This document shows, piece by piece, positions 38,795 to 50,171 of a stretch of 64,000 nucleotides of DNA. Position numbers and translations under genes: made by a program. How positions within the stretch are numbered: the first letter of the stretch is position 1; the number at the start of each line of letters is the position of its first letter. The stretch spans positions 10,730,047 to 10,794,046 of the forward strand of contig OX467087.1 in NCBI GenBank assembly GCA_950106755.1. Direction: 5' to 3'. The notes beneath the pieces were generated by a model. It saw only the letters and a program-made list of their open reading frames with translations, made no database searches and had not been told where the DNA came from. Origin of the DNA: Climacium dendroides (lineage: Eukaryota > Streptophyta > Bryopsida > Hypnales > Climaciaceae).

Positions 38795-38907
38795 CAATGC
38801 CTCTCGTCGTTGTGCATTTTGGGTTTAAAAAAAGTGCTTCCTTGTTGGGCTCTGCCCTCCTTGTCGGCCCTTTTTTTCCCCGAAATGCACGACAATAAGA
38901 GGCATTG
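38795..38907. repeat. Short hairpin (about 42-bp arms)
   Basis: 38795-38837 pairs imperfectly with 38866-38907 (CAATGCCTCT, TGTGCATTT and a shared A-rich run against GGGCC). Short frames on both strands reflect this symmetry. Confidence 0.5.
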
Positions 38908-39785
38908 CTCTATACAAAATCTTTGATGATGAGCGGCATTGCCGGACGTAAATGACAAGCATGAATCTTCCATTTGGATGAACAAAACATTTTATGTTGA
39001 AAAACGCATTATGTCTGATTACATGGGGCAAAAATGTATATCAAGCAAGGAAACCGTAATTGAGCTTCCAAATCTACATAGAGAATGAACGGGACATTTC
39101 CCATTAGTGGTTTATAGAGCATATATAGTAGGATAATATTTGAATATTCTTTACTACACCAAACAATAAAATTAGGTTGTCCCATACTAATTTCTTGACA
39201 TTTGACACTATATAAATATTTTTAGTTATTGTACAAAAATGCACTACTTTTGAATTAAATATTATTGTAATTGGGACTCATGAACTTTCAAGTATACAAA
39301 TGAAAGTATTTTTTTAAAAATATTTGTTGATTTTGATGTCTTATGAAGTAACTTTCTTGATGTATGGCAACCCATTTGTTAAGGCAACCTAATTTCACTG
39401 TTTTGTTTACGTTAATCAACTTTCGTTGTTTTGAATGCAAATGAATTTCCTAAAATTGTGATTGAAATATCCATTATTGTAACAAAGAAGTAAACTATGT
39501 TTAATCCCTACAGGACCAAAAGGGGGTTTCCAAGGAGACATTGTCAAAAATTGCATTTTTTTGGTATGTTATTCAAAAATGAAAGTTGAAAACTTTTTTT
39601 GAAACTTCAACCGTATAAAATTGAAATAATTTATTTTAACAAAGTGTGGAAAAATATCATCCCATTGGACCCCATAGATTTTTCCGACCGAGTTTTCACA
39701 CATTTATCTTCATCCTTTTGACAATTTTCAATGTAAAATTGCCACCCGCACTAAGGCAAGCAGCCTAGGAGCAGTGATCCCAAAC
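38908..39785. other. Intergenic with a decayed repeat end
   Basis: Near 39503 a TTTAATCCCTACAGGACC phrase marks a decayed family A start of about 100 bp. Nothing else is supportable. Confidence 0.4.
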
Positions 39786-40436
39786 CATTACAAGAAAAAT
39801 GGGGTCTCAAGAAGGCCCCCAATTGATCTGGACTAGCAGTGATGTCCCCAATGCAAAAATATCCAATTAAGAAAGGACAGTCATTAGAAAAAAATTGAAC
39901 CCACAAAGAGGCCTTGAGTTTTCTTACTAATTTTTATACTAATTGAATGAATATGAAGGTGGCCACATCCTCATTAGAACCACCACTTGGCGTGTGCTCC
40001 ATTCTTCATGATGGAACCATCATGAGATTTATAAGATCATGGAGATGGATTGGATAATGATGACAAATTTTTGAATTCATTGTGCAATTCATAGCTTAAT
40101 TAGTGAGTTGAGAAGGGTCTTCCCACTTAAATTTATGAGATCGTGGAGATGGATTGGATGATGATGATGAATTTTTGAATTCATCATACAATTCTTGGCC
40201 CAATTAGTGAGTTGAGAAGGCTCTTTCCATCCCAAGCTTTAGCATTATGAAGCGGCCTCTTTTGGGGGTTCAATTTTTTCCTAATGCCTAGCTAATCAAA
40301 TTTTAGTCAGCAAAGATTGTGATTAATAAAATAAATTTAATAATTTTTATGAATTATTAAGAAAAAAAATTCAACAGGTGACGTCACTGCTGGTCCAGTT
40401 TCACGGTCCTCTTTAGGCCCCACTTTTCTTGTAATG
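39786..40436. mobile_element. CACTA-like non-autonomous element
   Basis: The ends are inverted copies over about 60 bp: CATTACAAGAAAAATGGGG at the left and, inverted, CATTACAAGAAAAGTGGGG at the right, followed by matching CAGCAGTGA-type sequence. CACTACAAGAAAA-like termini are typical of plant CACTA (En/Spm) elements; here the third base is T in both ends. The interior has a tandem duplication of 104 bp (starting 40027 and 40131). There is no transposase and no clear 3-bp target duplication. Confidence 0.7.
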
Positions 40437-41032
40437 TTAAATTTCAATAATTAGTTGAAGTTGCTAGAAATACTGCTAAACATCTAATAATTGAATTATT
40501 AACCCATTAATCCAACAAGGACACTTTGCACTAAAAGTGTCCACAAAATGACTCTCAGGAATTGTAGAAACAAAGAATGCACCCATTCCTTCAAGAATTG
40601 AATCATAACTACTTTGATCACAAGTTTCATCTTTTTGTGGATAACTTAGTAAGAATGTAGAGGGCTAAATGTATATGACGAATGAATTTTAAGGAAACCA
40701 CAAACATGAAGAATTCAACTAAAATTCAAAATTCAAAACCCTAAAATGACTACCTTGGATATAGAGCGTTCTTCTAGGGATAATACTAGTTGGGTACTTG
40801 CAATGTTATATTTTAAAGTTTGTGATGCCTTTAACACTGCAAAAAGCCTCTAAATAAAGGGAGATGAGTACCCTTCAAATGAAGGGCAAAACAATATTGA
40901 CCCTACAATTGCTGAGGGTGGAAAAAATAGTGACCTTGCACTTAGAAGCCTAGTCTAAAAATTGAAGTCCAAATGAAGGGCTCCTAAGAGTATCAATTTT
41001 AAAGCCTTGGTCTTGGGATTGTTGAAAATATG
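40437..41032. other. Intergenic, no gene seen
   Basis: AT-rich with no coding signal. Confidence 0.5.
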
Positions 41033-41059
41033 ATATATATATATATATATATATATATA
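41033..41059. repeat. (AT)n microsatellite
   Basis: Uninterrupted alternating AT over 27 bases. Confidence 0.97.
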
Positions 41060-41096
41060 GGTGGGCAATTAAAGCAGGTCTAGGCCAAAGGGATGT

Positions 41097-41406
41097 AACC
41101 GCTTACCAAGATTTTGTCTCAGACCTATAAATATTTGTACAATACATAGCTAATAGATAAAAGAAGGGCTTTAGAGTTAGCACTATACAAGTGCACAATA
41201 AGAGGCCTAGAGACCCATGGTTTTGCTTATTGGAACTTATTGATTTATATCTTAGGTGTTGGAAGTAGAACTATAGAAGCAAGTTGTACAAGTGTTTAGG
41301 TTTTTAGTTTTGAGTAAATTTATCAGTTGTATACCTATTTGATGTTGAAGATGAGTGTATGATTGACAATATTTATAGGTTTGAGACAAAATCTTGGTAA
41401 GCGGTT
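41097..41406. mobile_element. Foldback element, about 40-bp TIRs
   Basis: 41097-41137 (AACCGCTTACCAAGATTTTG and onwards) is a nearly perfect inverted match of 41366-41406; pairing continues a little inward with mismatches. The total is about 310 bp, non-coding. Probable MITE of unassigned superfamily. Confidence 0.68.
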
Positions 41407-41660
41407 GAATACATATGTAATCAAAATAAAATTGGAACTCAAGAAGAATGAACAAAGAAGCTTGGTGAAGCTTAAAAACATTGGATGCAGTTATGGGTTT
41501 AACTTATATAAAAAAAATTTGAAGTTGTAGATTAGTCTAATATTTTTAATATTTAAATTGGCATGAAGTAGTATAGAGTAGTTGCGTTGGACATAGATTC
41601 ACATTGATCATGATAGATTAGTAGCACCTACATTTTTATAGACTGATTATATAGGCTTTA

Positions 41661-42581
41661 CTAACCCTCAAAGGACCAAATTGCATTTTGGAGGGCAAAT
41701 TAGCGATTTTTGGAAGCTCACTACAAATGGAATTTTTTCTTTGAAATTCTCATACAATACGTGGACAAGGTTTTCCTTAAGGCCCAATAATTTTCATAAT
41801 TGTTGATTGCATAGTTAAAAAATTATTGTATAAAGTATTTTATCCCTAAACTAGGCACTCTAGGCAAACAAAAAAAAAACTTTTTTTGTAAGAAAAAGTT
41901 TTAATTTTTTTTCTAGATTTATGTACACTTAGAGAGCTTTGAATCATTCTATTTTGATCAACAAGATGAAAGTTGTGAGGAGTTTTAGTTTGAAGGTAGT
42001 TATGGATTTTTTTATTCTTAAGTAAACTTTGAAGTCTTTTATTTAACTCAATTGTCAATATTTTTTGGAAAAAATAAAATCACAGGATGTAGATTGTTTA
42101 TTACAACATTACAACCATTGGGATTGGCATTCTTCATTCCATAACAAACTTCTTAACAATTTTGTATTTTGAATCATTCTTTACTATTTTTTTACTTACT
42201 ATTTTTTTCTATATGTTTTATAATTCCAAATGATTTGAAAATTTTCAAGCATACAGCCAACTTTGCTTTGAAGAATGAATCCACAAAAGCACCACCATTT
42301 GGAACATTTTTTGGTACAAATGTGACCTTGTGAAATACAGTTGCCCTATTTTTCATAGGGCCAAAAAAAGAATTTTTGTCATGTCAAACGTTGATATCTT
42401 GCAATCCACAAGATGGAAATTTCTAAATTTTTTTTCCATATCTTTTCAAACTAGCATACTACAATATCCTACATTTACATGTGTTCAATTTTTTTTCCTT
42501 CTAAAATTTGGTACTTGTACTAGAAATGACAATTTGGGAGTGTTTTTGGTGAAAACAAAGTCAAGGAACTTTAGGGTTTAG
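41661..42581 (+). mobile_element. Family A element, near-complete, mutated ends
   Basis: It begins CTAACCCTCAAAGGACC and ends CTTTAGGGTTTAG, so the flanking TTAA has changed on both sides. The interior follows 34998-35876 in order. No coding capacity. Confidence 0.62.
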
Positions 42582-42689
42582 TATATTTGTTTTTGTTTGA
42601 AGTTTCAAACATATTTTGTTGATTTATTGGAATTCAATGAAAATTTATTCTTTAAATGATTTTTTATTGAATTTTTTTGTTCTAATACT

Positions 42690-42919
42690 TTAACCTATAA
42701 ACATCGAGGGAGATGTTTTGCGTCCAATGGATGACAAAGGATTTCTCTATGTTGGACAAAAGTGCAACTACTCATCCTCAAAATTTTGCAAGAAAAGGGA
42801 AAGTCTTCTGTAGTAGTTTATCTTGCAATGAGTGTTTTTACAATTTTTTAAGCCAGTGCTTCACATGGTCATAAAAATTGATGATTTCCAAAGTCACCCC
42901 GTCGTCCTTTAAGGGTTAA
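42690..42919 (+). mobile_element. TTAA-flanked family B MITE (230 bp)
   Basis: TTAACCTATAAACATCGAGG at the left and, inverted, TTAACCCTTAAAGGACGAC at the right, with TTAA at both ends. A second copy of the same length lies at 52960-53190 and a truncated one at about 47990-48128. Short, non-coding, and TTAA-flanked like family A, so possibly mobilised by the same enzyme. Confidence 0.65.
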
Positions 42920-43785
42920 TTAGTGTTGCCAACACTATTGTGCGGCCAGCTTCAGAGGAAGCGCCGGCCACGCGTGCACCCGCGGTCGTCGACAATCGGA
43001 AACCGCACGCGAACTTCCCTTTACAACTGCACGTGAACTTCCCGACAACTGCACGTTTCTGGCGCGATCGTTTCTCATCCTGTGAGGGCTGATGATTTCA
43101 CACTACGCAACGCCCGTCACCATTCTCCTTGTCGAGCTTCTCCCGTCCAGTGCCTCACCAGATTCGGTGCAGTTATGCGCCCGTGGTCGAATTCAGTGTC
43201 GCAGCCACACTCGAAATCCGTTTTGGGGTTTGGTCACGCGTTCGTAAGGATGGTGGGACACTGTTATGTGCATACACCCCCCACTTTGGGAATCTTGTGC
43301 AGAGGTGTTTTGATACAGTCGAGCCTTTGGATTTTGATACACTTTGAGAACGTCATTGCTGGACGTCACTTGGCTTGCTGCTTGAGTGGTTGTCAATTGG
43401 TTCCATCCTTTCTGTGAATTCTTTCTCGTATTTTAGAGGTGAGAGTAGAGCGATGTCCGTTGTCCACCAACTTTCTAGCAACCTTTTGTGTGTCGATTCT
43501 GTGAATTTATGCATCGGGGCTTCACTTGAAATCAGTTCAGGGTGTCGCGTCACGCATACGTTCACTGTATGAGTCTGGGCGTCACTACATACTCGGATTG
43601 TGAATCCTTTTACGGAGTAAAAGTTTTCGTGCATAAGATTCTGGTACAGAGCTCGACTGCCTTTGGCTTGAGATTGAGAGCATCACTTTTGTGAGAGTCG
43701 GAATCTAACACGGAGTGTATGTACTGGTTGCCAATTCGCTCCATTCTGTGCCTGTTTCTCTGCTTTTGCGGCGAAGAATTCCGCC
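42920..43785 (+). promoter_or_regulatory. Upstream region of the second F-box gene
   Basis: The composition switches to GC-rich immediately after the family B MITE and continues into the F-box gene, as expected for promoter and leader. The frames at 43082-43634 on both strands have no recognisable domain and are probably leader sequence. Confidence 0.4.
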
Positions 43786-44838
43786 ATGACGCATCTTTCC
43801 GAGCATTCGGATCCCACAGACGCCCTTCCCGACCACGCCCTAGAATCCATTCTCGCTTGTCTCCCCATTCCCTCCGTCCCCGCCACGCGCTGCGTGAGCA
43901 AGCGATGGCACTCCCTAGCCACTTCGTCCACTTTCCTCACCCTCTACAGCGAGCGCCAGGAGCAATCCGAGAGCTGGCTTTACGTGAACGGATTCCGATA
44001 CACAGTCACAGACCACACTTCTTCTCCCAGTCCTTCAATTCCTGAATCCTCAAACCATTCCTGGGGCGCCGGCGGCTTAGCATACACATTCTCCGAAACC
44101 TCCTCACAGATTCGGTACAAGCTTTCTTTACTGGATCCCCAATGGCTAACAACCCCAGCGCTCCCACTTCCCCGCACGCTCCCCATTGTCGCGGCTGTGA
44201 AGAATCTCTCAAACGGTGCGCACAAGGTGATCGTCGCAGGAGGGTTATTACCATCAGACACAAGCAAGGAGTCTCTCTCCACAGTCTCAATCTTCGATTC
44301 CGCGTCGCAAACTTGGAGCTCATGTGAAGATTTGCCGCGAGAGTTTCAGGGAATCGCGACGTCGCGGTCCGTCACGGCGGTGGTGAGTAACCGGACCTTG
44401 TACCTGCTGCATATTTACTCGGGGATGGCGGCTTCTTTGGACGTGACCACGAGGCGGTGGAGCCCCGTGACGACGCTGCGGCAGCCGGGGATGCAGTACG
44501 GCTACCTCGCGGTGCGGCACGGGGCGTTACTATTGGTGGGCGTGAGCCATGAAAATGATCGGTTTTGCTTTCGAGGGTGGAACGTCGCAGCAAGTGCGAT
44601 GAAGTGTTATGGCGAATCGTGGCCTGTGTTTTGCCATTTTGTGACCGTGAAATCGTCGAGAAGCTTTGGGAACTGGCAATCGAAGAAGCAAAGTGATGAA
44701 GCGCTGGTGGTGCTGGCGTCAGCGTCGGTTTCGGATCCGATAGTTGCGATCGCAAATTTGTTGAAGAGAATCTCGTTTTGTGCTGGAATTTTCGGGGTTT
44801 TTGAAGAGTTGCTTGAATTCAGCAAAGCTATCAGTTAG
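43786..44838 (+). CDS. F-box/kelch-repeat protein, single exon
   Basis: 350 residues, single exon, starting at an ATG in good context (CCGCCATGA). The F-box is about residues 13-46 (LPDHALESILACLP then TRCVSKRWHSL). Kelch-like segments follow, most clearly KVIVAGG near residue 147 with a matching DSASQTWSSCEDLP strand, and another around SLDVTTRRWSPV. The probable role is substrate adaptor of an SCF ubiquitin ligase; the target is unknown. It is shorter than the F-box gene at 15778 (410 residues) and has no intron. Composition is strongly GC-biased against the flanks. The C-terminus (LLEFSKAIS) is unremarkable and the gene appears intact. Confidence 0.87.
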   Translation: MTHLSEHSDPTDALPDHALESILACLPIPSVPATRCVSKRWHSLATSSTFLTLYSERQEQSESWLYVNGFRYTVTDHTSSPSPSIPESSNHSWGAGGLAYTFSETSSQIRYKLSLLDPQWLTTPALPLPRTLPIVAAVKNLSNGAHKVIVAGGLLPSDTSKESLSTVSIFDSASQTWSSCEDLPREFQGIATSRSVTAVVSNRTLYLLHIYSGMAASLDVTTRRWSPVTTLRQPGMQYGYLAVRHGALLLVGVSHENDRFCFRGWNVAASAMKCYGESWPVFCHFVTVKSSRSFGNWQSKKQSDEALVVLASASVSDPIVAIANLLKRISFCAGIFGVFEELLEFSKAIS

Positions 44839-45889
44839 TGATGGGAGGCTTCCTTCAAGAAGAGATGATTCTGCAAGCAGACTTCAAAAGTTTTGGCGAG
44901 GGCGACTGCTTCTGACGAGAATTTGATGCTCCGAAATCAAAACTCTCGTCAGAATTCCAAATTCTTGTCTGAAATCAAGAATTTGGGGAGCCTTCAGAAT
45001 TTGGGAATCAGATTTCGGGGTTCATGTTCCAGACAAGACTAAGCTTTTACCAAGCTCAGCTTCCGGGTCTGGGGTTGTTGCTACCATTGTGCTCTTGATG
45101 ATTAACTTCGGAAATTGACTCTTTAGCATTTGATGTAATACGTCTGGCCAGGAAATTCTTTCAATTGTCCAAACGGAAGTAACAATTGCAGTTTGGAAGG
45201 TTGATTGTATGATCAGCTACGAATTGGTCTGTAATTAGGTTACTGAAAACTCTGTATAGAGGTAACGCTTTGGAAATTGGACTTAGAAGGTTAGCAATAG
45301 AAGTTAGATTATTTGAAGTTGCGACGTTCGGGTATCGTGGGTATTTAGGTTAATTCTGAGGGGTCTCATGTACATATGTTGAGGTCTACGATTCTTTTTC
45401 AATGCAGTTTCAAGGAAATACTTGAATGCTTCAGTGCACCAAATTTGTACACTATTGCGGAGTTCATCTGATTTTGAAGTACTAAATTCAGGCCTGCTCT
45501 GCTCTCTTCGGGCGATCATCATCCTTTAGGCGGCAGAGTGCTTTGATGTTTATGTGTGAACCTTAGAGAGCTCATGTTTTGTCCAAACATTGTTTGCAAA
45601 AACAACCTTCCTTTACGATGAATTTGATTTGATGATGATCTGATATGAATACTATATCTCTGCATAGATATAAGCAAAAAAAAATGTGCAAAAATTCAAA
45701 AAAGAATTTGGGCATTAAAAATGATTATTCAATCCAAACTTTGAAATCCTTTGGATACTTCTAGATTGAGTTCGTGCTTGAATCCAAGCATATAGACTGG
45801 CCAGTCGCTTCCTTGGGAGTTGGGGCTCTTGGGAATCTTCCTCAATTCCATGCTTGGTCATTCAATGCTGTGAAAATTGAGAGGACTTA
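44839..45889. other. F-box gene 3' flank and spacer
   Basis: About 44839-45540 is less AT-rich and likely holds the 3' UTR; the remainder is intergenic. No gene is seen. Confidence 0.45.
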
Positions 45890-46332
45890 TAAGGTAGAAC
45901 CATCCATTACTAACCAGTACCTCATTACCAACCAGTAGAGTGGGAGAAATGTAGCACAAGTTGACAATCTTTTCAGATTTTGGGGGGGGGAAATGGTTTA
46001 ATAAAGCTTCTCAGTTGGATGACATGACACATGGCATTCTCATTACCAAATTGTATGACACATGTGTCTCGTTTTTATGCCTAAGTTAACATGAAAAAGT
46101 CTCTCTGATTGAGCGATTTTGTGTGACTATAGTTTGGACATGGATCCAGGTCCTCTGGCACCTTCTTAGTGATAATTCCTAATAATTTCATATCAAAGTG
46201 AAAAATTATCAAAATTTTGGCAATCTTCCTCATTTCTATGTCTGCAATCATGAAAATTTTCTTCTTGCCTCACAACACTCCAAATCATGTTTGCAATACC
46301 TTAACTGGTCGACTATGGGTGGTTCTACCTTG
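45890..46332. mobile_element. TIR element of the TAAGGTRGARCCACCCAT family
   Basis: TAAGGTAGAACCATCCAT at the left and the inverted ATGGGTGGTTCTACCTT at the right bound 443 bp. No coding capacity. Third copy of this family in the window. Confidence 0.65.
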
Positions 46333-47663
46333 GTTGCAATTGATTCTCAAATCTACAAGGGTAAACCCTTAAATGCCTTGATCCTTTTTAGGATTTTGAT
46401 ACATTTTTGCTTATATCTTTGTATAGAAAAATGTGGATCCCCTTACTAGATTGTATATATTTTTTATGGAAATGTAGTGACTTGTAACATGGGTTTAAAA
46501 ATTATTGAGCTACATGATGGGTCTTGTTGCCATCATAAAGGTAATTATTAACCCCAAGTGTTCAATCTAAAAATAAAAATAAGAAGATCAATTCTCAAAT
46601 ATCTAAGCCATTCCTCTATTGATGTATTTCATAATCTTCTATGAAGCTTCTACACTGAATAGGAGTCATAGTAGGGGGAACTTCAATCCAACAAGTTGGT
46701 TGAACTCTTCATGGCAAGCCATGAGCGGCTCTACAAATTTGCTAAACTTTCTTCTTCAATCAAAATGGTGAGTAAGTTAGTTGTACCCATTTTTGTTTGC
46801 CCCTCATTTATGTAATGTAGGGATCTCTTGAAGTGTTCTAAATATGACCTTAAACCATCCATGTGAGATGCCTTCAACTTTACACATGTTTTACTATGAT
46901 TGCAAAATACGTTACAATAAAGATTGTAATGAATGTTTTTGAGTCTCTAGTGAAAATTTTAGGGCTTTCTAAAGGCACTTCAAACATGCATTTATAGAAT
47001 ACTTTACTAAAGTTTCAATTTGAAAATTCATAGAAAATATGAATCCCAAAATTCTATTTCATTTTTATTTTCTTAATTTATAATTTTCATTTGTCTACAA
47101 ATGAGAAGAAACATCTAGTAGTAATTTTCACTCCATTTATGCACATTAGTTTAAATGATTGGCTTTAGGTATTTCTATACTTTATAGTAGTTCAATATTA
47201 AGTTCTCATGGATTCCTAAATTCCCAGACTCCCTATTGAGACTCCCCCAAATAGGAATCAATTGAAGTAGATTATTCAAAACACTCATCATTCACTTGGC
47301 ATGCACAATAGGGTCCAATAAACTTACAACTTTCTCAGTCAGTTTTCACTAGATAGTTCATTAACTTCAAGAAGCTCTAGCATGCTAAAAAATGAACCCA
47401 TTTTGAAACTACAAATTGTATTGGAATTGCAATGAATTGCACTTGAACTTTGCAACAAAAAAAATTGAATAATTTAAAATCATACAATAGTTGGGATTTT
47501 TTTTTATTCACTATCTACCATTTCATAGAGAACTTGTGGAAAATAATCAAAGATTTTTTGCAATGGGGTGAAGAGGCATGCAAGAAATCATACAAGCAAT
47601 CTAAGTGGTATGGGATCAAGTATTTCTAAAGTAATTGTGAAGGCTCGTTTCTAATATGTACCA
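46333..47663. other. Intergenic, no gene seen
   Basis: AT-rich sequence without coding signal or bounded repeats. Confidence 0.5.
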
Positions 47664-47830
47664 TTACCCCTTGAAGGACCAAGCTACATTTTTGGGTAAC
47701 ATAGTGATTTTAGGTAGCTCATTAGTGATGGAGTTTTTATTTTTCTTCTTTAAAATTTTCACACAACATGGGGACGAGGTTTTTCTTTTAAACCCAACAA
47801 TTTTCATAACTTTTGACTACATGGTTTAAG
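47664..47830 (+). mobile_element. Family A left-end fragment
   Basis: TTACCCCTTGAAGGACC followed by about 150 bp matching the start of 34998-35876, then loss of similarity. Confidence 0.55.
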
Positions 47831-47989
47831 AAATAGCAAAAATGGGGAATTTCATTAAAATGACAATATTCCATGTGCCATTTCCATAGTTCAAATCGGG
47901 TGGTTTGAAATCTATTAGTGTATTAGATTTCAGACTGCTTGGTCTGAACTGTGGGATGTCAAAGTCACATATTATTCACCATTTTCATG

Positions 47990-48128
47990 AAAGCACTCAT
48001 TGGAAGTCAAACTACTAGAGAAGACCCTCCCTTTTTACAACAAAATTCCAAAGATGAATAGTTGCACTTCTGTCCTATAGAAAGATTCCTTGTCATCCAT
48101 CTAAGGTCAAACGTGAATGTTGACATTA
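47990..48128 (-). mobile_element. Truncated family B MITE (inverted)
   Basis: Reverse-oriented match to the left half of 42690-42919, including TTGTCATCCAT and ATAGTTGCACTT. Confidence 0.55.
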
Positions 48129-49289
48129 AAGGGTGAAGTTATCATAAATAGGTACTCGTACCAGAGAAGGATTTTTCTGGTGTTCCATCAAACACTTACA
48201 CTTAGTATCTGCAGCAACGTTACAGGGTTAAAAATCAATTCCAGCTTTGCCACAACTAAGTTCAGGGTGACCGGTCTGCTGTCACACTGTCTGTGGCTAG
48301 ATTGGACTCTGCTCCAGTAACATCGCTCCTCGGAAGTTGGTATCGCTGCTGCATCGCCGGAGGGGACGAAAAGTGCCCTCACATTGTCTGGCAGTCCAAT
48401 TCAAAGTGCTGTTACTTTTGCATCCAATGTCCGAATTCAACAAAAACCAGTTGGAAAAGTTGCGTGTAGTAGTCTAGTTTCACTGGTAAAATTCTTGGAT
48501 CAATCCAAGATGTACTGAGTTTTTGAGAGCCCTTCAAAGTTCACAGGTTCAATTTGAGTTCACCGCATCTCCAAACATGTGAAGTTCGTGCAGATTTTGG
48601 AGCTTCGAACAAAATCAATCCGCCATTCCAGTCAACCTTGTTTTCTGCTGGTCCGAAGGAGGATATGGTGGTGGCTGACCTCATCGGCTCATCTCTGTAG
48701 CCATAGCTGAGCAATAGACATCACGAGTTACACCTACAAGTCATATCCCGCACAGGATCCTCTCCCACAAAATATGAAACTCGGATTTCGCTTACTCACA
48801 TCTAACTTTTAGACCATTCCAAAAGGTGCTGGCTAATTTAATACCCAAACAAACACCCGTCAGTACATCAGGAAAGTGCCCCCCCCGCCTCGCACTTCAG
48901 TTGTACTGATGCAGTACTGGAACAAGAGCTGTAAAGTATAGTATTTTTGCAATACTGCAAAGAGTACTCATAACATTGTATACCAGACTGGGGGACTTCC
49001 CTTTTGCTTCCGCAGGGAGTGGGAGCCCCCAGCAAGGAAGCTTCTTGAAAGAGCTACGTGGTGAGAGTTGATGTGGTACTACAGGCCAACACTGTTCCGT
49101 AAGCCAATCTACATTCTGCATTTTAATTAAATTCACCCCCCAGGCATCTTGGGGGGAATTATACCTCATGTGTTAGGGAGGTAAGGAGCCCAGTTAGCAA
49201 TGTTATGATGCAGTAATACAAAGACAATCGTTATTTTAAAGAAAAAAATTCAATATTGTATTTGTATTTTATTAATATTTTATTATTAT
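48129..49289. other. GC-richer unassigned segment
   Basis: Composition is less AT-rich than the surroundings, as in gene leaders or old genes, yet no frame longer than about 90 codons exists and none is recognisable. It might be a relic gene, a non-coding transcript or a control region. A small C/G hairpin (CCCCCCAG...CTTGGGGGG) lies near 49134-49157. Confidence 0.35.
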
Positions 49290-50115
49290 ACTAGCAGTTG
49301 GCGCTTGCTATGCTACCCATTCATCAGTAGAATTTTATAAATTTTTTTATGTATTAGATAGAATGCAAAACAAAAATTTCAATAAATCTTCAAATAAAAA
49401 AGACTAAAATCTTTGTATAATTTTTTTTACTAAGTAAGCATATATTGAAATGTACAATAGAAATTTATTGAATGATGAATGAAACATATGCAATGGTAAA
49501 TACTATAAAAGATACACATACATTAGAATGCATTAGAAATTTGACTCCATTGTTACAAAAAATGGCAACCCAAATTGAAGAATTGAAAAGAAAAACCTTA
49601 TAAATCTCAAAAACTTGGTGAACAACTTAGTTGTTGTGGAATCCAAAATTGCTTCAATTGAATAAATTTCTCAAAATCATTTGGTAGTAGCAATAGAAAA
49701 TTGAAATCATGAAAGCTCAAAGCTCACAAAAGCACAAAATCATAGAAGTGCAAAGAAGTGTAAAGCCAAGAGAAGCAATGGATTTGCTACCTCTACAATA
49801 TCATCCTATGGATCCTCTTTAATATCACCCCTCAATTGCAACAACTATATTATTTCTATAATATCACCCTTTGTAGAAAGTGATATTACAGGAATGATTG
49901 CAAATTGCTACTCTATTTCTGTAATATCACATTGTGTGAAAATACGATTTTTATCATTTTATGTATGCATGATTGAAAATATTTTTATAAAATATTTAAA
50001 ATAATTATTTTAAAGACTTATTGAAATCATTATCATGCATTCTATTCAAATATATCAAAATTTTACTAATATGTGATACAATGAATGCGTAGCATAGCAA
50101 ACACGAGCCCCTAGT
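49290..50115. mobile_element. TIR element, first of a tandem pair
   Basis: The ends ACTAGCAGTTGGCGCTTGCT and, inverted, ACTAGGGGCTCGTGTTTGCT both continue into TATGCTACSCATTC, giving imperfect 33-bp TIRs. Non-coding interior. The 56 bp after its right end recur after the second copy, so the unit was tandemly duplicated. Confidence 0.7.
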
Positions 50116-50171
50116 ATTAATGGTAGCATCTGTGATATTACAGAGGGAGTTATGATTTTAGTAGTATGATG

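Noticed and set aside
43082..43634. Frames of 65-111 codons on both strands upstream of the second F-box gene
   Set aside because: No domain on either strand; best read as promoter and leader.
44372..44755. 127-codon antisense frame in the second F-box gene
   Set aside because: Shadow frame in GC-rich coding sequence.
47884..47954. Small inverted repeat around AGTTCAAA/TCTGAACT
   Set aside because: Short, with several mismatches and no clear boundary; too weak to list as a feature.
48897..49169. 90-codon minus-strand frame
   Set aside because: No recognisable family, no splice context and no supporting neighbour; kept only as part of an unassigned segment.
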